A DNA stretch of 64,000 nucleotides from NCBI GenBank assembly GCA_036725605.1, contig DAIMDW010000016.1, positions 62,001 to 126,000 of the forward strand, read 5' to 3'. The stretch comes from CALBTQ01 sp036725605. GTDB lineage: Bacteria; Lernaellota; Lernaellaia; Lernaellales; Lernaellaceae. The position numbers and the translations under genes are program-made. A model generated the notes under the pieces. The model saw only the letters and a list, made by a program, of their open reading frames with translations. It was not told the DNA's origin and searched no databases. Of the stretch, positions 1 to 8,762 are shown in pieces (within the stretch, counting starts at the first letter, position 1; every line of letters begins with the position of its first letter).

Positions 1-522
1 GGCCTTGGCGACCGGATCGATGGACACGCCGTCGAGAATCGCGTCGCGCAGCGCCAGCGCCCGGGCGAGCGGCCACCACGCGGGCGCGGCCACGCCGATC
101 GCCCCGACGGTCCGTTCGCCCTGCGGCAACACGAACACCCAACCGCGCGTCTGTTTGTCCTTGACCGCCCAACCGTCGCAGGTGCGCCCGGCGATCTTCG
201 TCTGCGCCGGCGACAACTCGACCTCGTCGGCGTCGCGCGCGGTCGTGAGCGCGTCGAGCATCTCCCGCGCGGTCGTCTCGCTTTGCGCGGCGGGCGTTTG
301 CGCCACGGCGATCCACGGCAGGCCGTGCGCGTCACCCTGCGGGAAAAAGACGGTCAGCGGCGCGCGTTCGAGCGGCGCAAAACTCGCGGGGATCGACAGA
401 TGAATCGCGCCGACCTCCGCCGGTTTCCACGGAGCCAGCTCGCGTTGCATGTTCTGCACCGCCGACGCCGCGCACCCGATGGTCAGCGCCAGCAGCAGGA
501 TCGGGAGAAGACGCAACTTCAT
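1..522 (-). CDS. Lipoprotein, C-terminus beyond the window edge
   Basis: The first 174 residues of a lipoprotein read on the minus strand and run off the left edge of the window. The start is an ATG at 522, one base after the stop of the PAS-receiver gene, so the two are probably co-transcribed and translationally coupled. The N-terminus MKLRLLPILLLALTIGCAAS is a clear lipoprotein signal with lipobox LTIGC (Cys17). The remainder (about residues 25-174) is a soluble region with no motif that I recognise. No Asp tract follows the cysteine, unlike many lipoproteins in this window. Function unknown; possibly a lipoprotein partner of the neighbouring signalling protein, which is inference. Confidence 0.75.
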   Translation of the reverse strand, partial: MKLRLLPILLLALTIGCAASAVQNMQRELAPWKPAEVGAIHLSIPASFAPLERAPLTVFFPQGDAHGLPWIAVAQTPAAQSETTAREMLDALTTARDADEVELSPAQTKIAGRTCDGWAVKDKQTRGWVFVLPQGERTVGAIGVAAPAWWPLARALALRDAILDGVSIDPVAKA

Positions 523-523
523 C

Positions 524-1573
524 TCAGTACGTTTCTTTCGCCAGCGCGTTGGTGATCGCCTCTTCGAACTGGTCGAGGCTGAAGGGCTTTTGCAGCAGGA
601 GCACTTCCTCGTCGAAGTGGCCCAGGTCGTAATAGTCGGCCAGGCCCGAGCAGAAGATCACCGGCACGTCGCGGTCGATCTCGCGGATGCGGTCGTAGGT
701 TTCGCGGCCGTTGAGGTTGGGCATGATCACGTCCAGCACCAGCGCCTTGATGCGCGGCGCGTGGCGCTCGAACAGCTTGACCGCCTCGGCGCCGTCGACG
801 GCCAGCAGCGGCTGATAGCCCATGCGCAGCAGCATGTTCTTGGCCAGCAACCGGATGAGTTCCTCGTCGTCGGCGACCAGCACGAAGTCGGGCGCCTTGG
901 TCGCGTCGGGCCGCGTCAGTTCGGCCATCTCGTCCAGCGGCTGGCAGAACGCGCTGATCCAATGTTCGCTGTTCATGCCCTCGAACAGCGTCAGTTGTAC
1001 GTACATGTTGATCACGCCGCCGTCGCGCCGGCGCAGCGGCAAGGTGATCGACTGCGGACCCTCGTCGATCAGCGCCCGTTGCAGATCGGCCAGGTTCACC
1101 TTGGCCTGCGGCGCCAGCAGATCGGCCAGCGACGTGCCCGGCACCTGGTGACGCATCAGCCCCAGCGCCTCGGCCGCGTGACGGTTGGCCAGCGCCAGGT
1201 GCCCCGAGCCGTCGAGCAGAAAGATCGCCATGCCCGCCGTTTCCACCAGCCGGTGCATGCGCTCGTCCGAGGCGGTCAGCGCGCGCTCCATCTCCAGCGC
1301 CTTGCGCACGTCGGCCAGTTCGCCGCGTACGTGCGCCAGTTCGTCCAACCGCCGTTTCCACGTGCCGATGCGGAAGATCAAAAACGAGACCAGCAGCCAG
1401 TCGAAAGTCAGCGCCAGCAAGATGAACGAACGCGCGGGCAGGGCGCGGTCGTCGCCGGTCAGGTTGTCGCGCACCTGCTCGGTGACGTACCCCCCCAGAT
1501 ACTGATACGCGGCCAGATGGCCGATCAGCAGCAGTACGATCAACAAAACGGCGATGGCGCGACCACGACTCAT
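524..1573 (-). CDS. Membrane-anchored PAS-receiver protein without a kinase domain
   Basis: A 349-residue protein with two N-terminal membrane segments (about 5-24 and 49-68), a short charged coiled coil (70-105), a PAS-like region (about 105-215) and a C-terminal response-regulator receiver domain (about 229-347). The receiver keeps the acidic pocket (VADDEE), the phospho-acceptor Asp in LVLDVIMPN (about residue 281), the switch Ser (about 309) and the Lys of KPF (about 329). I see no histidine-kinase H, N or G boxes, so it cannot autophosphorylate. It may act as a phospho-sink or a phosphorylation-controlled scaffold fed by a kinase elsewhere. An ATG at 1573 is preferred; a GTG two codons earlier is possible. 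The lipoprotein downstream starts one base after the stop. Confidence 0.8.
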   Translation of the reverse strand: MSRGRAIAVLLIVLLLIGHLAAYQYLGGYVTEQVRDNLTGDDRALPARSFILLALTFDWLLVSFLIFRIGTWKRRLDELAHVRGELADVRKALEMERALTASDERMHRLVETAGMAIFLLDGSGHLALANRHAAEALGLMRHQVPGTSLADLLAPQAKVNLADLQRALIDEGPQSITLPLRRRDGGVINMYVQLTLFEGMNSEHWISAFCQPLDEMAELTRPDATKAPDFVLVADDEELIRLLAKNMLLRMGYQPLLAVDGAEAVKLFERHAPRIKALVLDVIMPNLNGRETYDRIREIDRDVPVIFCSGLADYYDLGHFDEEVLLLQKPFSLDQFEEAITNALAKETY

Positions 1574-1667
1574 GCACACGACCCGCTTCGGTTAACGATG
1601 AAACCGTATCCTAAACGAGCCGGGCCGCCGTGGGCAAGCGAGTTGCGCCGTTCGGAGAAAAAACCGC

Positions 1668-2249
1668 TTACTCCTGCTTCGTCCACACCGCGCCGAAGGT
1701 GGGATCGTTGAAAACAATTTTATATTCGCCGTCAGCCGTTTCGAACGGGTCGCCGTAAAAATGCAGATCGTCATAGGAGTAGTTGAGCTGGCCCGAGCCG
1801 GGTGAAAAGTAATTCTCAACGATAAAGCCGGCCGGCGATTGCTCCTGACCGGCGATGGTCACCAATACCGGAACGTTCCAAATCGGATCGCAGAAACTGT
1901 CCAGGTCGTAACATGACAATTCCCAGCGTCCTTGCGGATCGCACGCCACGGCCCGGTCGTTGCCGAATTCGTCCTGGTAGGAACCGGTGTAGTCGTCGAG
2001 AATCAATTGCAGCGAATACTCGCCGATCCCTTCCGGCATCGGCGGCGGGCACTGTTGATTGTCCTCGTCCTCAAAGATCAGCGTGCCGTCCTCGTCCGTC
2101 CAGCCGTTGAGGTCGGGCGTCGCCTCGTCGTTGTCGTTATCGTCGTCATCGTCATCGTTGTCGGAGCCGCTGCACGCGAGGAAGAACATTGTCGCGGTCA
2201 ACAATATCAGCGCCGCCAACCATATCGCCGGGAGCAGGGTTTGTCGCAT
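1668..2249 (-). CDS. Asp-rich lipoprotein, paralogue A
   Basis: A 193-residue secreted lipoprotein. The signal peptide ends in a lipobox around FFLACS, followed by an acidic Asp/Asn tract and then the motif ATPDLNGWTDE. The mature domain (about 60-193) ends in FGAVWTK and contains four to six cysteines that may pair outside the cytoplasm. The start is the ATG at 2249 behind a good GGAGGTT site; upstream in-frame codons are discarded. The next gene (2278-2859) encodes a protein of identical length with matching blocks throughout (LNGWTDE, QQCPPPMP, FGAVWTK), so this is a tandem duplication. The ligand or role is unknown; surface exposure is inferred from the lipobox. Confidence 0.8.
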   Translation of the reverse strand: MRQTLLPAIWLAALILLTATMFFLACSGSDNDDDDDDNDNDEATPDLNGWTDEDGTLIFEDEDNQQCPPPMPEGIGEYSLQLILDDYTGSYQDEFGNDRAVACDPQGRWELSCYDLDSFCDPIWNVPVLVTIAGQEQSPAGFIVENYFSPGSGQLNYSYDDLHFYGDPFETADGEYKIVFNDPTFGAVWTKQE

Positions 2250-2277
2250 GGCAACCTCCATGGGATGCGCCGGGAAT

Positions 2278-2859
2278 TTATTTCTCTTCTTTCGTCCACA
2301 CCGCGCCGAAGATGGGATCGTCAAATACAATCCGATAAGCAAAGTCGTTGGCGAACCGATCGCCGTAGATCGTTTGTCCTTCATAATCGAAATAGACTTG
2401 CCCGGTGCCGGCCGCCCAGGGATTGATCGAATCGATGACGTGCCCGGTCAGCGCCAGATCCTGATCCTTGATTTTCGCGAGTACCGGGAACCGCCAACCG
2501 GCGCGGCAAACGTTTTCGCCTTCCTCGCAGACGACTTCCCAACGACCGGTCGGATCGCATTCCAGCTCACGCTTGTTGCCGTATTCATCGAGGTAGTCTC
2601 CCAGATAAGCGTCCAGAAATGTTTGCAACTCCGGTTCGCTGACCAGATCCGGCATCGGCGGCGGGCATTGTTGATTGTTCTCGTCCTGAAAGACCAGCGT
2701 GCCGTTCTCGTCGGTCCAACCGTTGAGGTCGGGCGTCGCTTCCTCGTCGTCAGTAATATTGTCGTCGTCGTCGGAATCGTCGCAGGCGGGAATGAACATT
2801 GTCGCGGTCAATAACGCCAGCACTGCTATCCATATCGCTGGGAGCAAAGTCCGTCGCAT
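2278..2859 (-). CDS. Asp-rich lipoprotein, paralogue B
   Basis: A 193-residue lipoprotein and tandem paralogue of the gene just downstream. The lipobox is around FIPACD with the Asp tract starting immediately after the cysteine, followed by ATPDLNGWTDE and a compact Cys-containing domain ending FGAVWTKEEK. The start is the ATG at 2859, preceded by the same GGAGGTTGCC leader seen before the paralogue, so the duplication included the ribosome-binding region. The two copies differ at many positions while the core motifs stay fixed, which suggests an older duplication with function retained. No enzymatic motif is visible. This gene is probably transcribed first and the paralogue follows 28 bp later. 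Confidence 0.8.
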   Translation of the reverse strand: MRRTLLPAIWIAVLALLTATMFIPACDDSDDDDNITDDEEATPDLNGWTDENGTLVFQDENNQQCPPPMPDLVSEPELQTFLDAYLGDYLDEYGNKRELECDPTGRWEVVCEEGENVCRAGWRFPVLAKIKDQDLALTGHVIDSINPWAAGTGQVYFDYEGQTIYGDRFANDFAYRIVFDDPIFGAVWTKEEK

Positions 2860-2951
2860 GGCAACCTCCATGAGATGCGTCTGATCGATTCCATTGTGGA
2901 TAATCGGATTATTATGTCAATGGCGTAGGCGGACAGTCGGAGGATCGTTCG

Positions 2952-4307
2952 CTAAAAATCCTCGGGGCGAGAGTGGCCTTCGAAATCGGCCATGGTCGGC
3001 GGCAGGGCCCCGTTGCGCTCGCGGGCGTATTCGCGGGCGCTGAGCGCCGAGGTCAGCAGCACGATCGAACCGCCGATCAGCAGCACGACGACCACCGAAA
3101 ATTGCGCCAGCACCAGCGCCCCGAAAAGCGGCGCGGCCAGCCGCGACAGGCCGTTGACGAACAACACCAGTCCCATGTATCGCGTGGTGTCGCCGCCGGG
3201 CGGCGCGAAGTGATTCACCGCCAATTGCCACCACAGAATCCACGAACCGCCCATCACCGCGCCGCGGAAGAGGCGCCCGAGCACCGGCAGCACGACGATC
3301 GCCGCCACGTGCGCGTCGGCCGCCAGCGGGGTGAGCGCCAGGATGATCGGATCGATGCCCCAGCCCAGACGGATCCAACTCCACGCCTTCCAGGTGCTTA
3401 CGCGGTCGATCCACTGCCCGAGCAGACCGGTGCTGATAAAGGCCAGCGTCGAGGGCAGAATGTGAATCAGCACGCTTGCGCCCACGTAACCGAAGTGCAG
3501 GTCCTTGGTCAGAAACACGGGCACGAACGACACGTAGGCCAGCCCGCCGAAGCAGTACAAAAAGCCGATCGCCAGGTAGCGCCGGAAGCGCGCGTCGGTG
3601 GAAATGATCCGCCACGATTGCGTGAAGGTATCCGCCAACGTCACGCGCCGTCGCGGCCCGCGCAGCGTTTCCTTGACCTTGATGCCGGAGAAAATCCAGT
3701 AGCCGATCAGGCTCAGCGCCGCCGCGCCGATCATCTGGCCCTTGATCATCCAGCGCGGGCTGTCGGCGACGCGGTCGAGCAGAAACGAGGCGCACAGGCC
3801 GGTCAACAAAAAGGTGATCGACGACCATTTGCGGATTTCGCCGGCCGCCGCGCCGCGCACCTCGACCGGATAATTCAACCGGATGATCGCGGTCACCGCC
3901 GGGCGCAGAATGACCTCGAACAGCGAACCGCAGCCCAGCAGAATCAGGAAGGCCAGCACGTTGTCGGTCAGCGCCATCAGCAGCGAACAGATCGCGTAAG
4001 CCGCGCCCGGTCCGAGCACGAAGGGCATCTTGCGCCGCACGGCCATTACACCGCCCAGGTGGATGATCAAAAACATGCCGATGCTGGAAATGGACAACTG
4101 CAGCGCCATCTGCCAGTCGGGACTGCCCATCCCTTTGATCGCCATCACCGGCGCGTTGGCCAGAATGCCCGCGGCGGCGGCGTCGAAAATCACGTAGCTC
4201 AGATGGCGGCGGTACGTGCCGCGCACCTCGGCCGGCAGGTCGGGCCCGCGAAAAAAATCGACCACGGCGTTCAGCGGATCGATGAAGGCCTCAATCGCTC
4301 GCGGCAC
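2952..4307 (-). CDS. MFS-type transporter
   Basis: An integral membrane protein of about 451 residues with some twelve hydrophobic segments, the usual size for the major facilitator superfamily. Charged loops such as MAVRRKMPF lie between the second and third helices, and a long central basic loop (about 200-230, near KVKETLRGPRRR) separates the two halves. There is no ATG near the N-terminus; a GTG at 4307, inside the end of the upstream cysteine-hydrolase gene, is the most plausible start and gives a 37-bp overlap. The order TonB receptor, cysteine hydrolase, MFS carrier suggests an operon for uptake or export of one small molecule. The substrate cannot be read from the sequence. Confidence 0.78.
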   Translation of the reverse strand: MPRAIEAFIDPLNAVVDFFRGPDLPAEVRGTYRRHLSYVIFDAAAAGILANAPVMAIKGMGSPDWQMALQLSISSIGMFLIIHLGGVMAVRRKMPFVLGPGAAYAICSLLMALTDNVLAFLILLGCGSLFEVILRPAVTAIIRLNYPVEVRGAAAGEIRKWSSITFLLTGLCASFLLDRVADSPRWMIKGQMIGAAALSLIGYWIFSGIKVKETLRGPRRRVTLADTFTQSWRIISTDARFRRYLAIGFLYCFGGLAYVSFVPVFLTKDLHFGYVGASVLIHILPSTLAFISTGLLGQWIDRVSTWKAWSWIRLGWGIDPIILALTPLAADAHVAAIVVLPVLGRLFRGAVMGGSWILWWQLAVNHFAPPGGDTTRYMGLVLFVNGLSRLAAPLFGALVLAQFSVVVVLLIGGSIVLLTSALSAREYARERNGALPPTMADFEGHSRPEDF

Positions 4308-4885
4308 TGCGCCAGGGAGATCGTCTCCACGCCCTGCTCGCGCCACGCGCGCAATTTTTCGCGCCGGCTGTGCTCGTCGCCGATGGCGCTGGAGGCCAGC
4401 ACGTCGGCCACGACCGTTACGCGCATGCCCGCCGCCAGCAGGCCTTGCACGGCCGAGTCGACGCACAACTCCAGCGCGTTGCCGAAGACGATCCAGTGCG
4501 GAATGTCCAACGCGCGCAGCAGGGGCGCGGCGTTTTTGTTGAAGGCGAACATGTCCCAGGCCTGATGCTCGGCGTTGCGCTCGGGGCTGCCGAACGCGGC
4601 CTTGGCCAGGTAGATCATCCGGTGCGCGTCCAGTTCGTCGCGCCACGCGGTCTGCGTTTCGTCCAGCGGCACGAACAGCACGTCGGGATTCTCGCCCGGC
4701 GCGAGCATCCGGCCCGAACAGCAGGTGCAGTACAGGGTGCGGATGTTCTCGCGCCCGGCCAGTTCGTGCAGTTCGTCCAACTGCGCCCGCAGCGGCTCCA
4801 TGCGCGGGCGGTAGGCGAAGGCGCACCCTTCGCCGCATTCCAGGCTGTCCACGTCGAAGAAGGCGAGATCGGTGCGCCAGTTCAT
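4271..4885 (-). CDS. Isochorismatase-like cysteine hydrolase
   Basis: A 204-residue cytoplasmic protein of the isochorismatase-like (cysteine hydrolase) fold. The expected triad can be placed: Asp in FFDVDSLE near residue 11, Lys in YLAKAAFG near residue 94, and the nucleophilic Cys in ELCVDSAVQG (about residue 142), followed by the family signature GMRVTVVADV. Members hydrolyse amides or vinyl ethers such as nicotinamide, carbamates or isochorismate. There is no aryl-carrier domain, so it is not an EntB. The ATG at 4885 sits one base after the TonB-receptor stop, and the MFS gene overlaps its 3' end. An extra Cys pair (CGEGC, CTCCSG) in the first third is unusual. Confidence 0.82.
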   Translation of the reverse strand: MNWRTDLAFFDVDSLECGEGCAFAYRPRMEPLRAQLDELHELAGRENIRTLYCTCCSGRMLAPGENPDVLFVPLDETQTAWRDELDAHRMIYLAKAAFGSPERNAEHQAWDMFAFNKNAAPLLRALDIPHWIVFGNALELCVDSAVQGLLAAGMRVTVVADVLASSAIGDEHSRREKLRAWREQGVETISLAQCRERLRPSSIR

Positions 4886-4886
4886 C

Positions 4887-7067
4887 TTAGAAATCGCCCC
4901 GCACCTGCAGGCCCACCGTGCGCGGCGCGCCCTCGAAAGCCGAGCCGTTGACCACGCCGTTGAACACCGCCGAGTAGTATTCCTGGTCCAAAAGATTTTT
5001 GGCGAACACCGCGAAGCGCAGAGCGGACCAACGATAGCCCGCGTGCGCGTCCAGCAGCGTGTAGGCGGGCAGCTCGAAGCTGTTGGCCTCGTTGCCGTAG
5101 CGCAGGCTCACGTAACGCCCTTCCACGCCGCCGAACAGCCCGAAGGACGCCTGACCCTCCGCGCCCGCCACGGCGGTCTGCCGCGCGATGGCCGGAATGT
5201 CGTTGTCTTCGTAATCGGTGTTCGCTTCGTAGCGGTCGATCAGCGGGTCGCGCCAGGCGTGATTGGCGTACAGCAGAAGCTGCGGAATCGGTTGCGCGGA
5301 CAGTTGCGTTTCGATGCCGAAGATCTTCCAGTCGCCGACGTTCTCCTGCAGGTTGGTGTCCGGGTTCATCGCCACGATGTCCAGGCGCTCCAACTGGTAA
5401 GCCGCGACCGTCAGGTTCAGCCGCCGATCGAGCAATTCGGTTTTCACGCCGCCCTCGACGCTGCGGCTGGTTTCGGGATCCACGTCGGCGAACTTCGTGT
5501 TGTTCACCGCGCGGAAAATCGGCGAGAAGCCCATGCCCCACGCGCCGTACAGGTTCAGGCGGTTGGCTTCGCCGTTGAGGATCGCCACCGACAGGCCCGC
5601 GCTCGGGCTGACCGCGCTGTCGTCGTGCTGCGCTTCATCCTCGGTGGCCGGGTCGACCTGCGTGCGGTCGAAGGCGTCGTAGCGCACGCCGCCGGACAAG
5701 TGCACGCGCTCGAAGAGGGTCGTTTGATCGCGCACGAACAGACCGGTGTCGGTTTCCTCGGTATCGCGAGTGGTCTTGTCGCCCAGCACCCACGTGCTGC
5801 GGCCGGGCTCGACCGGGTTGCTCAGGTCCAACGGAATGCCGGGGGCGAAGTTGATGCCGTCGGCGGTCACGTTGGCGTCGGTGGTGATGTCCACCTTGGT
5901 CATACGATAGGTGAGAAATTCATAGCTGCCGCCGATGCTCAACGAACCGCTGAGCCAATTGCCCGCGCGGTAGAAGCCGGTCAGTTCCAGTTCGGTGAAA
6001 TACACGTCCTCGAAATTTTCGCGGTCGCTGGACGAGCGGCTCAGGATCGTCCCTTCGGCCGGGCGGTCGCTCGGACGCCCCACCGCCCAGATCGTGTCGC
6101 CATGCCAGTAGCCGCCGGAAAACTTGCTGCGCACGATGTCGCCGAAATGATGCGTCCAGATCGACGCGGCGCGGAATTCCGTCAGGTCCAGCGCGTTCTG
6201 GCCGGGCACGGCGAGGTTCATGTCGCGGTCGATGTCGTCCAGACGCTCGCCGTCCTCGTCGATGAGCACCGGCGCGACGGACTCCTCGGCGGCGCTGAAA
6301 TAACCGGCGAGGATTTTCAGTTGGTCGTTGGGCGTCGGCGTCACGTTTACGTGCAGGTACAGATCGCCGCGCGTCGAGCGGTTGCGCTCCTGCCAGCCCT
6401 CGGCCTTGGTGAAACTGCCGGTCAGGCTGAAGGTCGCGAAGGGCAGTCGACCCACCGGGCCCGAACCCTGCACCGCCGCGCGGGTGGAGATCGTCGGGTA
6501 TTCGAACGCCGTATTGAACATGCAGTGCGGTTCGATCGCGCCCGGATCGGTGAACAACTGCAACGCGCCGGCCAGCGCATTGCGGCCGTACAGCGAGGAC
6601 AGCGGGCCCTTGACCATCTCCAGGCGGTACACCGCGTCATAGGGCAGACCGCCCAGGTACGGACCGCCGAACGACAACCGCCGCTGCGGAATGCCGTCCA
6701 GGATGATCAGCAGGTTGCCGCCGCTGGTTGCGTTGGCCGCCAGGCCGCGCACTTCGATGTCGTTGAAGATCGCGTGATCCTGTCGCGGGTTGGCTTTGAC
6801 GCCCGCGATGTCGGTCAGCGCGTCGAGCGAACTCTTCACGCCCGGTCGCTGCAGACGGTGTTGGTCGATGACCGAAACGTCCGCCGGTATGTTTTGCGGA
6901 TCCTCTTCGACGCGCGTGCCGGTCACCACGAGTTCTTCGCCGACGATGGTCGGCGCGCCGGGCGTGGGCGTCTCATCTTCGGAATCGTCCTCTTCGGCAA
7001 TGGCGGTGAAAGGAAAAACCAGTAGACAAATGATAAGCAACAGAATCGGGGGAGTGGAGAGTTTCAT
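4887..7067 (-). CDS. TonB-dependent outer-membrane receptor
   Basis: A 726-residue protein with a signal peptide (1-24, cleaved near AIA), a TonB-box-like stretch (EELVVTGTRV), a plug domain (about 45-170, with the family sequence VKGPLSSLYGRNALAGALQL) and a C-terminal 22-strand-type beta-barrel ending in the aromatic LQVRGDF expected for BAM-dependent insertion. It should import a scarce ligand such as a siderophore, cobalamin or carbohydrate using TonB energy. It is the first gene of a tight three-gene operon with a cysteine hydrolase and an MFS transporter, so the ligand may be modified or carried further by those. No Fur-type or cobalamin-riboswitch signature is obvious in the 100 bp upstream. 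Confidence 0.93.
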   Translation of the reverse strand: MKLSTPPILLLIICLLVFPFTAIAEEDDSEDETPTPGAPTIVGEELVVTGTRVEEDPQNIPADVSVIDQHRLQRPGVKSSLDALTDIAGVKANPRQDHAIFNDIEVRGLAANATSGGNLLIILDGIPQRRLSFGGPYLGGLPYDAVYRLEMVKGPLSSLYGRNALAGALQLFTDPGAIEPHCMFNTAFEYPTISTRAAVQGSGPVGRLPFATFSLTGSFTKAEGWQERNRSTRGDLYLHVNVTPTPNDQLKILAGYFSAAEESVAPVLIDEDGERLDDIDRDMNLAVPGQNALDLTEFRAASIWTHHFGDIVRSKFSGGYWHGDTIWAVGRPSDRPAEGTILSRSSSDRENFEDVYFTELELTGFYRAGNWLSGSLSIGGSYEFLTYRMTKVDITTDANVTADGINFAPGIPLDLSNPVEPGRSTWVLGDKTTRDTEETDTGLFVRDQTTLFERVHLSGGVRYDAFDRTQVDPATEDEAQHDDSAVSPSAGLSVAILNGEANRLNLYGAWGMGFSPIFRAVNNTKFADVDPETSRSVEGGVKTELLDRRLNLTVAAYQLERLDIVAMNPDTNLQENVGDWKIFGIETQLSAQPIPQLLLYANHAWRDPLIDRYEANTDYEDNDIPAIARQTAVAGAEGQASFGLFGGVEGRYVSLRYGNEANSFELPAYTLLDAHAGYRWSALRFAVFAKNLLDQEYYSAVFNGVVNGSAFEGAPRTVGLQVRGDF

Positions 7068-7168
7068 GATAAAGATCCTTGGTGATTCACGATTAACAAC
7101 ACAATCAGCGTGACCATTGGCGGGTTAGTGTAAAGAATCTATTCCAGCTTGTACACCAACAAAACGCC

Positions 7169-8056
7169 CTACAAACCGATCTCGATCAGCGCCGCCGAAT
7201 CGGGTCGGAAACGATCACGCGGCCAGGTCAGCGCCTCGTCGATTTGCATCAGCAGCGCGCCTTTCTGTTCGGGCAGGCCGCCGGAAACGTCCAGGAAGTT
7301 GCTCAGATGGTCGCTCTGCAGCAACGTCGACGCGTCGATGCCCGCGATCAGCTCGCGCGTTTCCCGCAGCGCCTGGTACGGATCGGGCAGCGTCAAACGT
7401 CCCTCGCGCCATTCGCGCAGCAGCGGCGTGTTGCGCCGGGGGATGAACGTGCGCAGCCGCACGAAGGTCGGCCGCACCGCGTTGATCACCGCCGCGCTGG
7501 CCGTCGCATGCTCGTGCGCGCGCTCGACGCCCGCGACGCCGATCATGGTGTACAGCGACAGTTCAATCTCCGCGTCCATCACCAGCCGCCCGGCGCGGAT
7601 GATCGTCTGTGCGTCGGCGCCCTTGTCGATTCGTTTGAGCGTCACGTCGTCGCCCGATTCCAGCCCCATGTGCAGGCGCGTGAGGCCGGCGGCGCGCAGC
7701 AGCGCCAGTTCCTCGGGCGTTTTGCGCGCGACGAACTTCGCCGAGCCGTACGTGGTGATGCGCCGCAACTGCGGGAACAACTCGTGCGCCTTCTCGCAGA
7801 TTTCCACCAGGCGCTCGGTGGGCAGCACGATGGCGTTGCCGTCGGCGAGAAAAATGGTGGGGATTTGCGGACCGTACAGCAGCCGCGCGCGTTCGAGATC
7901 GTCCAGAATCTCCGCCTGCGGCCGGGCGCGGAATTTCTTCGCCTTGTACATGTCGCAAAAACCGCAACGGTTGTGCGGGCAGCCGATGACCGCCTGGATG
8001 ATCAGGCTGTCGGCCTCGGAGGGCGGACGATACACCGGATGATCGTACTGCAGCAT
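7169..8056 (-). CDS. Radical SAM protein of the CX4CX2C type
   Basis: A 295-residue radical SAM enzyme. The cluster-binding motif is GCPHNRCGFCDMYKAK (cysteines at about 26, 31, 34), a CX4CX2C spacing instead of the classic CX3CX2C; proteins with this exact motif form a known, poorly characterised group. GLESGDD and LYTMIGVAG supply the usual SAM-contact segments of the partial TIM barrel. There is no extra C-terminal iron-sulfur domain. The start is one base downstream of the HAD-gene stop, and that gene abuts the YhaM gene, so the three form one transcription unit. The substrate is unknown; the neighbours point to nucleotide or RNA metabolism only by association. Confidence 0.88.
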   Translation of the reverse strand: MLQYDHPVYRPPSEADSLIIQAVIGCPHNRCGFCDMYKAKKFRARPQAEILDDLERARLLYGPQIPTIFLADGNAIVLPTERLVEICEKAHELFPQLRRITTYGSAKFVARKTPEELALLRAAGLTRLHMGLESGDDVTLKRIDKGADAQTIIRAGRLVMDAEIELSLYTMIGVAGVERAHEHATASAAVINAVRPTFVRLRTFIPRRNTPLLREWREGRLTLPDPYQALRETRELIAGIDASTLLQSDHLSNFLDVSGGLPEQKGALLMQIDEALTWPRDRFRPDSAALIEIGL

Positions 8057-8057
8057 C

Positions 8058-8762
8058 TCACTCTTTCAGCGGCCAACTGGTGCCGGTGCGCCGGTACTGC
8101 GGATCGGCCGGGGTGCGCCAGTGACGAACCTCGATTTCGTGCGCGGCCGCGTAGGCCGCCAGCGTCGCGTCGGGGTTGATCGCCACCGCCTCGCCGACCG
8201 CTTCGATCAGGGGAATGTCGATTCCGTTATCGGTATACACCAAAGCGTCGGTCGGCGTAAAACCGCGCTGGGACAGCCATTCGAGCACGAGGTCGCGTTT
8301 GCCCTCGGCCATGCACGGCGGCTGGGCCATCACCGGCAGCAGCCGGCCGTTGTCGTGCAGCGACGAGGTGCCGATACCGTCGTGCGCTCCGACGATCCGC
8401 GCCAGCGCCCGCGCGAGAAACTCGTTGGAGCCCGTGGCCAGCAGCACCGTGTCGCCCGCCGCGCGGTGCTCGTCGAGTTGCGTCAGCGCCTCGCGGTAGA
8501 AACGCGGGGACATCGTCTCGCGCACGGCGCGCTCGGCCAGTTCGTCGACCCGCCGCGGGCTCAACCCCGCGTAGCAAGTGACGCCCGCCTCGACGATCGC
8601 GATTTCGCCGCGCAGCCCCAGGCGGTACAGCGCCATCGCGCGAAACGAACGGTACATGCCGGCCAACGGCATCGCGCGCTCGCGGATCATCCACGAGGCG
8701 AACAGGTAGCCGCTCATGCCGTCCAGCAGCGTGCGGTCGACATCGAAAATAATCGGGCGCAT
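8058..8762 (-). CDS. HAD-superfamily phosphatase, subfamily IB-like
   Basis: A 234-residue HAD hydrolase with all four motifs. Motif I is FDVDRTLL (nucleophile Asp7 and acid/base Asp9), motif II is LATGS, motif III is Lys in AEGKRDLV, and motif IV is VYTDNGIDIPLIE. The helical insertion after motif I resembles SerB/CicA-type IB enzymes, which often dephosphorylate phosphoserine, lysophospholipids or similar small esters. The start codon touches the stop of the preceding YhaM gene and the stop is one base from the radical SAM start, giving strong coupling across three genes. The specific substrate is not predictable. Confidence 0.87.
   Translation of the reverse strand: MRPIIFDVDRTLLDGMSGYLFASWMIRERAMPLAGMYRSFRAMALYRLGLRGEIAIVEAGVTCYAGLSPRRVDELAERAVRETMSPRFYREALTQLDEHRAAGDTVLLATGSNEFLARALARIVGAHDGIGTSSLHDNGRLLPVMAQPPCMAEGKRDLVLEWLSQRGFTPTDALVYTDNGIDIPLIEAVGEAVAINPDATLAAYAAAHEIEVRHWRTPADPQYRRTGTSWPLKE

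Noticed and set aside
4271..4885. EntB-type isochorismatase of siderophore synthesis
   Set aside because: No carrier domain and no other siderophore-synthesis genes; only the hydrolase fold is supported.
7068..7168. Riboswitch or Fur box before the TonB operon
   Set aside because: No cobalamin-riboswitch core or Fur-type palindrome is visible in the short leader.
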